Shown here piece after piece: positions 14,678 through 19,829 of a stretch of DNA of 19,829 nt. Every line of letters starts with the position of its first letter. Position 1 is the first letter of the stretch. Made by a program: the position numbers and the translations under genes. The notes under the pieces are model-generated. The model was given only the letters and a program-made list of their open reading frames with translations. It made no database searches and was not told the DNA's origin. Source of the stretch: Bdellovibrionales bacterium (GTDB lineage Bacteria; Bdellovibrionota; Bdellovibrionia; Bdellovibrionales; UBA1609); the NCBI GenBank assembly GCA_028279085.1, contig JANQSX010000032.1:1-19829 (forward strand), written 5' to 3'.

Positions 14678-15322
14678 ATGAAGTTTTTTATAGATACAGC
14701 GGATATAAAACAAATAGAGGAAGTAAATAAATGGTTTCCTTTGGCAGGAGTAACTACTAATCCGGCTCTAGTGGCTAAAAGTGGTGAGAAGCATCATAAT
14801 CTTATTCGTTCTATTTGTAGTATTGTAAAAGGCTCTGTGAGTGCGGAAGTTCTAGCTACTTCGTCTAAAGAAATGGTTAAAGAAGCACAGGTTCTAGCCG
14901 GTCTTCATTCTCAGGTGGTCGTTAAATTACCTTTAATTCAAGAAGGACTTAAGGCTACCCGTGAATTAAATGCAAAAAATATTTCTACTAATCTCACCCT
15001 TTGCTTTTCCGCTCTTCAGGCTTTGGCGGCAGCTCGGGCTGGAGCGACTTTTGTATCTGTATTTGTAGGTCGCTTGGATGATATAGGTTTGGATGGAATG
15101 GAAATTGTAGCTCAAACTATCCAGATTTTTTCTCAGTATCAAATAAAAACAAGAGTTTTAGTAGCCAGTGTTCGTCATTTATCTCATGTATTGGCTGCTG
15201 CTGAATTAGGGGCTGATCTTATAACTATGCCGCCGGCTTTATTTCTTAAAATGGTTGAGCATCCGTTAACGGATAAGGGTTTGATTCAATTTCTTAAAGC
15301 GGCCGGTCGCAAAGTGGATTAA
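14678..15322 (+). CDS. fsa: Transaldolase / fructose-6-phosphate aldolase-like protein
   Basis: A 214-residue small class I aldolase of the TalC/MipB type. It begins MKFFIDTADI, a family hallmark. Thr27-Asn28-Pro29 in VTTNPALV and the Schiff-base Lys83 in VVVKLPL are present. NLTLCFSALQALAAARAGA (105-123) and FVGRLDDIGLDG (129-140) are diagnostic, and the C-terminus carries HPLTDKGLIQFL. These small proteins may act as a transaldolase in the pentose phosphate pathway or as a fructose-6-phosphate aldolase; the two are not separable by eye, and most bacterial ones are transaldolases. The usual SIRHPxHV segment reads SVRHLSHV. The ATG at 14678 has an AGGTG ribosome-binding site. It appears to end the ftsK-dapA-dapB run; about 200 bases without a clear terminator follow. 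Confidence 0.92.
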   Translation: MKFFIDTADIKQIEEVNKWFPLAGVTTNPALVAKSGEKHHNLIRSICSIVKGSVSAEVLATSSKEMVKEAQVLAGLHSQVVVKLPLIQEGLKATRELNAKNISTNLTLCFSALQALAAARAGATFVSVFVGRLDDIGLDGMEIVAQTIQIFSQYQIKTRVLVASVRHLSHVLAAAELGADLITMPPALFLKMVEHPLTDKGLIQFLKAAGRKVD

Positions 15323-15507
15323 ACTTTTTTTATCAGTTCTTTTTTTCTTTAACAATTGGTTCAGATGAACTCGTTTTTAATATCAATTTGCCTGGTATAT
15401 CTTTTAGAAAACAAGCCTTTGGATGAGTTCGGTCTTTTTAATTTTATTTTAGGAATTCATTCCGGCAAAATATACTTGTAACTATATCAATTTTAAATTT
15501 CATAAAT

Positions 15508-15525
15508 AGGAGGAAAAACGGAGTG
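15508..15525 (+). promoter_or_regulatory. Ribosome-binding site for the small membrane protein
   Basis: AGGAGG at 15508-15513 lies nine bases before the GTG at 15523. This strong site is the main evidence that the short reading frame is translated. Confidence 0.65.
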
Positions 15526-15756
15526 CATCATCCCATAAAAAAGAGAAAAGACTTTTTTTTAATGGGTGTTTTATTCTTATTTGGACTTGCTATATGGCTT
15601 TTCCCAAAGTCATTGGATTCTGTAAAATTTTTAGGTTTTTCTGATCCATTTTTTATTTATAAAGAAAACAGTCAAAATAAAGAAGGTGATATTTGGAAAG
15701 TAAGGCAACCTAGTGCCACATCAGATAAAAATCGAGCTTATTTTCCTAATCAATAA
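15523..15756 (+). CDS. Small single-pass membrane protein, unknown function
   Basis: A 77-residue protein that I do not recognise. It begins with GTG, with a strong ribosome-binding site. Residues 1-10 are basic (HHPIKKRKD), residues 11-28 are a hydrophobic helix (FFLMGVLFLFGLAIWLF), and the rest is polar with many Lys, Asn and Ser residues. The charge pattern predicts the N-terminus inside and the tail in the periplasm; an uncleaved signal anchor is the simplest reading, since no clear signal peptidase site is seen. The 200 bases upstream hold a short inverted repeat (GGAATTCATTCC, 15452-15463) next to a TATACT (15471-15476), which could be its promoter region. It ends seven bases before the stop of the convergent sigma-54 regulator. 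The function is unknown; a link to the regulator is only positional. Confidence 0.6.
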   Translation: MHHPIKKRKDFFLMGVLFLFGLAIWLFPKSLDSVKFLGFSDPFFIYKENSQNKEGDIWKVRQPSATSDKNRAYFPNQ

Positions 15757-15763
15757 TTTATTT

Positions 15764-17344
15764 TTACATACCGATCTTTTTTCTTAAGAGATTATTATTG
15801 CTTTTAAGGGATCTTTTTTCCAATTTATATTCTTTTACTTTGGATACTAAGGCAGCTCTGGAAATACCTAGTTTTTTAGCTACTTTAGTTTTGTTCCAAC
15901 CCTCCTGTTTTAAACATTGAGAGATCATCTGACGTTCTAATTGAGAGATAGCTTTTTTCATAATTTTACCGGAGTGGTTTGCATTTAGAAAAGAGATAAA
16001 CTGTGTGTTGTTATCTTTATTTTTAATTTTATCTGAGAGGAAGTCTTCTTTAACGTAAGTGTCGTTTCCGGTGAATACAGCCAGTCTTTCCGCTTCATTT
16101 TGTAGTTCTCTCACATTTCCTGGCCAGGAATATTGATTCAATTTTTCTAAAGCTTTTTTAGTAAAAATTTTAGGTTGTTGACTAAAACGGTTAATGAAAA
16201 ATTCGGCCAGTAAAGTAATATCTTCCATTCTTTCCCTTAAAGGGGGTACCTGTATATTAATCACATTTAAACGATAATAAAGATCTTCCCGGAAACTTCC
16301 CTCTTCCACCATTTTTTTAAGATTTTTATTGGTAGCGGCAATGATACGCACATCTACTTTTTTAGATTCTGTGCCTCCCACTGGGAAAAAAGTACCTTCT
16401 TGGAGAACTCGCAAGAGTTTAACTTGCATAGCCGGAGAAGTATCCCCTACTTCATCTAAAAAGAAACTGCCCTTGTCAGCCATTTCAAAGAGTCCTTTTT
16501 TATCTTTATAGGCCCCGGTGAAAGACCCTTTAACATGACCAAACAGTTCCGATTCTAAAAGGTTGTCGTTTAAAGCGGAACAATTTTGAGCAATAAATGA
16601 ACCATTTTTTCTTGGAGAATTTTGATGAATGGATTTAGCAATTAATTCTTTTCCTGTTCCATTTTCTCCTTGAATTAAAATAGTGTTATGAGAATGTTTA
16701 ATCTTATCTAGTAGATTATATAATTGATGCATCTGATTGGATCGACCTACCATGTTACCATAAGAAAGACTGTGAGATTTAGGGACTTCATTTATTTGTT
16801 GTGATTTTTCCATCAACTCTTGTTGAACGGAGGAAATTTCTTTTGCAATCATTTCCACGAGATCTATAAAATGGTTTTTATCTTGAGAAGGAATAAGGGG
16901 AATATATTCTTTATGTTTTAAATACCATTCCTCGGAGAATCCCATACTGATCCATTGTTGCTTTGTAGTTTCTATTTTTTCATTTTCTCTATCCACTAAA
17001 AAACCGGTAGCTACTACAAATCCTGTAAAATGCGTATAATTTTGAATGGGCACAATAAAGAGATTGAGTCCTGTACCATGCCACTTTTCTAAAAAACTGC
17101 TGTTTATGTTTTTATCTTGTTTTTGAATATTTTGAAGGCTTTTAGTAAAAGATTCTTGAAAAGATTTTTTTTGAAAGAGTTCTTTTATTAAAGGATTATG
17201 AAAAGCAAAATTGTCTTTTAGAGAAGATGGATTTACAATATTTTCTTCATTGATAATTAAAATATCTGTTTTCCACCATTGATAAATAATATTTTTGGTC
17301 TGTCTTACAACATGGAGATTTCTTAAGTCATTCCAATGAATCAT
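15764..17344 (-). CDS. Sigma-54-dependent transcriptional activator with PocR-like sensory domain
   Basis: A 526-residue enhancer-binding protein that drives sigma-54 RNA polymerase. Residues about 1-155 resemble the PocR ligand-binding domain: the GLNLFIVPIQNYTHFTGFVV stretch (92-111) fits its GL...VPI...G pattern. There is no receiver domain with a phospho-aspartate. A coiled linker (160-190) leads to the AAA+ domain: VGRSNQM at 199-205, Walker A GENGTGKE at 226-233, sigma-54 contact loop GSFTGA at 273-278 (usual GAFTGA), Walker B FFLDEVGD at 294-301, arginine fingers near 352 and 358, and SWPGNVRELQNE at 406-417. A Fis-type helix-turn-helix is at about 480-505 (WNKTKVAKKLGISRAAL). The ATG at 17344 has a GGAG site seven bases upstream. 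The ligand and targets are unknown. No -24/-12 promoter is obvious nearby. Confidence 0.9.
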   Translation of the reverse strand: MIHWNDLRNLHVVRQTKNIIYQWWKTDILIINEENIVNPSSLKDNFAFHNPLIKELFQKKSFQESFTKSLQNIQKQDKNINSSFLEKWHGTGLNLFIVPIQNYTHFTGFVVATGFLVDRENEKIETTKQQWISMGFSEEWYLKHKEYIPLIPSQDKNHFIDLVEMIAKEISSVQQELMEKSQQINEVPKSHSLSYGNMVGRSNQMHQLYNLLDKIKHSHNTILIQGENGTGKELIAKSIHQNSPRKNGSFIAQNCSALNDNLLESELFGHVKGSFTGAYKDKKGLFEMADKGSFFLDEVGDTSPAMQVKLLRVLQEGTFFPVGGTESKKVDVRIIAATNKNLKKMVEEGSFREDLYYRLNVINIQVPPLRERMEDITLLAEFFINRFSQQPKIFTKKALEKLNQYSWPGNVRELQNEAERLAVFTGNDTYVKEDFLSDKIKNKDNNTQFISFLNANHSGKIMKKAISQLERQMISQCLKQEGWNKTKVAKKLGISRAALVSKVKEYKLEKRSLKSNNNLLRKKIGM

Positions 17345-17375
17345 AATATTCTCCCATGAGAATGTTAGAAAGTTA

Positions 17376-17402
17376 TACCGGACCGGTAAAAACCGGCTTT
17401 TT
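17376..17402. promoter_or_regulatory. Triple CCGG inverted-repeat cluster in the regulator leader
   Basis: TACCGG-A-CCGGTA (17376-17388) is a 13-base palindrome. Its right arm also forms a second hairpin, CCGGT-AAAA-ACCGG (17383-17396), followed on the plus strand by C and five T. It lies about 30-60 bases before the regulator's ATG. It could be an operator, or two mutually exclusive leader hairpins. On the plus strand the second hairpin resembles a terminator, but no plus-strand gene ends here. Confidence 0.45.
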
Positions 17403-17443
17403 AGCAGTTTTTACTGTCTTCTGTATATTTATCGTAAAGTGAT

Positions 17444-17460
17444 TGTTTAAACTTTAAACA
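17444..17460. promoter_or_regulatory. 17-base palindrome upstream of the regulator
   Basis: TGTTTAAA-C-TTTAAACA is perfect over eight bases per arm. On the minus strand it overlaps a possible weak promoter (TTTAAA, 16 bases, TACGAT) for the sigma-54 regulator, as an operator would. The promoter is a guess; the palindrome is plain. Confidence 0.4.
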
Positions 17461-17546
17461 TTTTTCTGTGGTATCGAATTTAGGAAAAAACAGGAGATGT
17501 CTTGAAATCCTATAAGGACTTAGGTCTTGTTTTCAATAAAAGAGTA

Positions 17547-17619
17547 TGGCTCGGGACGGAATCGAACCGCCGACACAGAGATTTTCAGTCTCCTGCTCTA
17601 CCGACTGAGCTACCGAGCC
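17547..17619 (-). tRNA. tRNA-Phe (GAA)
   Basis: A 73-base cloverleaf on the minus strand. The acceptor arms GGCTCGG and CCGAGCC pair fully, with discriminator A. The D arm is GCTC/GAGC with loop AGTCGGTA. The anticodon stem GGAGA/TCTCT flanks loop CTGAAAA, whose middle bases give anticodon GAA for phenylalanine. The variable loop is GTGTC, and the T arm GGCGG/CCGTC has loop TTCGATT. CCA is not encoded and must be added by CCA-transferase. It lies 30 bases after the metB stop in the same direction, so it may be transcribed from the metB unit. Confidence 0.96.
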
Positions 17620-17649
17620 TTTTATTTTTAGAAGTGTAAAAGAAAAAAA

Positions 17650-18804
17650 TTAACACCCTTTAAGAGCTTGTGAAAAGTCTTCTTTTAAATCTTCTATATC
17701 TTCAATACCTGTGCTCACTCGAATAAGAGATTCAGCTGGTGGGTGGGGGGAAGAAGCATGAGTCATACTAGCCGGATGTTCCACCAAAGATTCTACACCA
17801 CCTAGACTTTCCGCCAGGGTGCAGATTTGAAAACTATTTAGACATTTAAAAGCCCCTTTTCTTCCTCCATGTAGATAAAAGCTAAGCATCCCGCCAAAAC
17901 CGGACATTTGTTTTAAAGCTAAATTATATTGAGGATGGGATTTTAAACCTGGGTATAAAACTTTTTTAACTTCTTTTTGTTTTTCCAAAAAATGAGCTAA
18001 CTCTAAAGCGTTCTTTTCATGTCTTCTCATTCGGACGGGTAGAGTCTTTATACTTCTTAAAAGTAAATAGGAGTCAAAAGGAGGTAAAACAGGTCCTAGT
18101 GATTTACTCCAAAAAAAGAGTTGTTCAGCAAGTTCCTTTTCATTAGTGATAACAATTCCCGCCACAATGTCAGAATGACCACTTAAATATTTAGTGGCGG
18201 AGTGGACAACGATATTAGCTCCTAACTGTAAAGGGTTTTGAAAAAAAGGACTCATAAAGGTGTTATCTACTGCTAATAAAATGTTGTGTTTTTTTGTAAA
18301 GGTACTTATTTTTTCAATATTAATAAGTTTCATTAACGGATTAGTAGGACTTTCCAACCAAATCATTTTGGTATTTTTGGGAATATTAAGGATATTATCT
18401 TCATCAGATAGATCCATTAATTGAACATGAATACCACGTGGTTTTAGTATTTTTGTTAAAATTCTGAGGCTTCCTCCATAGAGGTCCTTTTCGGCGACTA
18501 GAAGTTCTCCGGGTTTTAGAAACTCAAATACTAAAGAACTGGCTGCTACACCGGAAGAGCAAGCGAAAGCATGAGTTCCTTCTTCCAAAGAACTCATGCA
18601 TATCTCTAAAGCTTTTCGAGTGGGATTGGATACTCGGGAGTAATCATAACCCTTGTGTTCACCTGGAGCACTTTGTGCATAAGTGGAAGAAAGGGTAATA
18701 GGAGTCATTACCGCTCCAGTATGTGGATCAGGCTCTTGACCGGCATGGATAGCCCTGGTGGAAAAAGCTTTTTTATTTAAAGGGACTTTATTTTTTTTGT
18801 TCAT
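17650..18804 (-). CDS. metB: Cystathionine gamma-synthase family PLP enzyme
   Basis: A 384-residue PLP-dependent trans-sulfuration enzyme from the ATG at 18804. An in-frame TTG at 18876 would add 24 unconserved residues and overlap uppP by eight bases, so ATG is preferred, though its ribosome-binding site is weak. The family start FSTRAIHAGQEPDPHTGAV is followed by YDYSRVSNPTRKALE, CSSGVAA, ESPTNPL, VDNTFMSPF and the PLP-lysine motif HSATKYLSGHSD (Lys205). SLGGVESLVEHPASMTHAS near the C-terminus is the family signature. It likely joins an activated homoserine to cysteine to make cystathionine for methionine synthesis. Cystathionine beta- or gamma-lyase and methionine gamma-lyase share these motifs, so the exact reaction is not fixed. 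It sits between uppP and tRNA-Phe, not with other methionine genes. Confidence 0.87.
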   Translation of the reverse strand: MNKKNKVPLNKKAFSTRAIHAGQEPDPHTGAVMTPITLSSTYAQSAPGEHKGYDYSRVSNPTRKALEICMSSLEEGTHAFACSSGVAASSLVFEFLKPGELLVAEKDLYGGSLRILTKILKPRGIHVQLMDLSDEDNILNIPKNTKMIWLESPTNPLMKLINIEKISTFTKKHNILLAVDNTFMSPFFQNPLQLGANIVVHSATKYLSGHSDIVAGIVITNEKELAEQLFFWSKSLGPVLPPFDSYLLLRSIKTLPVRMRRHEKNALELAHFLEKQKEVKKVLYPGLKSHPQYNLALKQMSGFGGMLSFYLHGGRKGAFKCLNSFQICTLAESLGGVESLVEHPASMTHASSPHPPAESLIRVSTGIEDIEDLKEDFSQALKGC

Positions 18805-18868
18805 ATCTTCAATTTGTAATGTATCAACATAATTCAAAGCGATGTCACTGTCACTTATGTTTTGTGGC

Positions 18869-19696
18869 TTAAACAAAAAAAATCGTAAAAATTCCTAAAG
18901 GCCAAAGGTAAAAAGCAAAAAAAGGAAAAAACAAATTTTTTAATGAATGAATAAGCCATTTCAAAGCTATCCAACCGAAAAACCAGGAACTGAAAAAAGC
19001 TAATACTAAAATGATAAAAGAGGAATTTTCCGGTAAGGGATTATTTAATATTTCAAAGAAAAGCCCTCCCAAGATAGCCGGTATAGCTAAAAGAAAGCAA
19101 AAGCGGACAGCTTCATGTGGTGAGCGACCTAAAAACAAAGCGGCGGTAATAGTCCATCCTGAGCGACTCATGCCCGGGAAAAAAGCTAACACCTGAGCTA
19201 GGCCAATTATAAAAGCGGTAAAAAAGGAAAAGGAGTTCCAGTTTGTTATACTATAAGAAATAGAGACATCCCTTTTCCTTGTTTTTTGTAAAATTTTTCT
19301 AGTTAAAAATAAACAAGTGGCAGTGAGAATGAAACCGCCTCCAGTCCAGTGAGGTTGGAGTAAGCTTTTTTTCACTAAAGGAACTAGTAAAAAGGCTCCT
19401 GCTATTCCTGGTAAAGTACCTATAATTAAAAGGTACACCACTCGTCCCGGACCGGAGAGACAAAAAGGTTTTAAAATAAAAGCCTTTAAAATTTCCAGAA
19501 GATCTTTTCTGTAACAGCTTACAATAGCTGCTAATGTTCCCAAATGTAAAACCAAAATAAAAAAAAGGCTAAAAGAATCCAGTTTCAAAAAAGAGCGGAG
19601 TAAAACCAAATGCCCTGAGCTGGAGATAGGTAAAAACTCGGAAAAACCCTGAACAAATCCGAAAAAAAGAGCTTTTATTATTTCAAGGAAAGTCAT
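18869..19696 (-). CDS. uppP: Undecaprenyl-diphosphatase (UppP/BacA)
   Basis: A 275-residue polytopic membrane protein that dephosphorylates undecaprenyl diphosphate to recycle the lipid carrier for peptidoglycan and other envelope polymers; overproduction gives bacitracin resistance in other species. The first active-site motif is at 13-32: GFVQGFSEFLPISSSGHLVL, with Gln16-x3-Glu20 in place of the usual ExxxE, and His29. The second motif, FFPGMSRSG, is at 172-180 with Arg178. Seven or more hydrophobic helices are visible, including an alternating inverted-repeat pattern typical of the family. Length is normal. The ATG at 19696 has a GAGGG ribosome-binding site and lies within the end of the preceding gene, overlapping it by 14 bases. 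It lies 64 bases before metB. Confidence 0.94.
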   Translation of the reverse strand: MTFLEIIKALFFGFVQGFSEFLPISSSGHLVLLRSFLKLDSFSLFFILVLHLGTLAAIVSCYRKDLLEILKAFILKPFCLSGPGRVVYLLIIGTLPGIAGAFLLVPLVKKSLLQPHWTGGGFILTATCLFLTRKILQKTRKRDVSISYSITNWNSFSFFTAFIIGLAQVLAFFPGMSRSGWTITAALFLGRSPHEAVRFCFLLAIPAILGGLFFEILNNPLPENSSFIILVLAFFSSWFFGWIALKWLIHSLKNLFFPFFAFYLWPLGIFTIFFV

Positions 19697-19829
19697 TATC
19701 CCTCAATACTATTTTTTGGCCGGACTTTAAATAAATATATTTAACTCCTGTCCTATTGTTTTTTTTCCATTTTATTTTATAAGTGCCGGATTTATGAATA
19801 GGAATATTTATAGGGGTATAACCTGTAAC
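19683..19829 (-). CDS. C-terminal tail of a PEGA-like domain protein, cut by window edge
   Basis: Forty-eight codons are open from base 19829 to the TGA at 19685-19683; the start lies outside the window. The visible end contains GYTPINIPIHKSGTYKIKW and then GVKYIYLKSGQKIVL. This fits the beta-strand pattern of a PEGA domain (G-x-TP, hydrophobic strand, G-x-Y-x-I, then a closing strand), which is often found at the C-terminus of envelope proteins and bacterial kinases. The match is short, so the family is tentative. The stop lies 14 bases inside uppP, and the uppP ribosome-binding site is within this reading frame, so the two are almost certainly co-transcribed. Nothing can be said about the rest of the protein. 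Confidence 0.55.
   Translation of the reverse strand, partial: VTGYTPINIPIHKSGTYKIKWKKNNRTGVKYIYLKSGQKIVLRDNDFP

Noticed and set aside
15452..15466. Possible sigma-54 -24/-12 promoter before the small membrane protein
   Set aside because: The GG and GC are 11 bases apart, whereas sigma-54 needs 10, and the surrounding bases do not fit.
18805..18876. N-terminal extension of MetB from a TTG at 18876
   Set aside because: The added 24 residues have no family counterpart; the ATG gives the usual length. The choice is not certain because neither start has a strong ribosome-binding site.
19011..19196. A 61-codon plus-strand reading frame within uppP
   Set aside because: Shadow of a well-supported membrane protein; no recognisable features.
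1..19829. CRISPR arrays, insertion sequences, phage genes, toxin-antitoxin or defence systems
   Set aside because: No regularly spaced repeats, transposase, integrase or defence motifs seen on either strand; gene content is housekeeping throughout.

Overview
The window is an AT-rich stretch of a Gram-negative bacterial chromosome, densely packed with housekeeping genes. I see no mobile element, CRISPR array, phage gene or obvious foreign island. The best guess for the organism is a Bdellovibrionota/deltaproteobacteria-like lineage. This rests on a B-type (five-helix, dihaem) succinate dehydrogenase next to an electron-transfer flavoprotein pair, rpsF-rplI close to dnaB, periplasmic SurA-like folding factors, a lipoprotein signal peptide, and a sigma-54 activator. 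The lineage is inferred from gene content only and is not certain. Non-ATG starts are frequent: TTG for etfB, sdhC and dapB, and GTG for dapA and a small membrane protein.

Layout. (1) 1-1520, minus strand: two parvulin-type folding factors, a secreted SurA-like protein followed by a lipoprotein that is cut by the window edge, joined by a one-base stop/start overlap. (2) 1642-3386, minus: etfB-etfA. (3) 3387-3783: a 397-base AT-rich divergent intergenic region with a nested inverted repeat. (4) 3784-7144, plus: sdhC-sdhA-sdhB. (5) 7152-7865, minus: an FHA-domain protein with a poly-proline linker and a probable second, degenerate FHA fold. (6) 8129-9031, plus: rpsF-rplI with no rpsR between them. 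(7) 9070-10491, minus: dnaB, divergent from (8) 10583-15322, plus: ftsK-dapA-dapB-transaldolase/fsa, followed by a 77-residue membrane protein. (9) 15764-17344, minus: a sigma-54-dependent activator with a PocR-like sensory domain and palindromes upstream. (10) 17547-19829, minus: tail of a PEGA-like protein, uppP, metB and tRNA-Phe, likely one transcription unit.

How the genes fit together. The ETF pair and the succinate dehydrogenase both pass electrons towards the membrane quinone pool, and the dihaem B-type SdhC points to a low-potential quinone such as menaquinone. DapA, DapB and UppP supply peptidoglycan precursors (diaminopimelate and the lipid carrier). DnaB and FtsK handle replication and chromosome segregation and share one short divergent control region.

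I did not find a clearly novel multi-gene system. The points most worth a second look are the missing rpsR, the PocR-like sigma-54 regulator with its palindromic leader and unknown small neighbour, the operator-like palindromes over the dnaB start, the double-FHA protein with a G8 tract, and the altered Walker B motif of FtsK.
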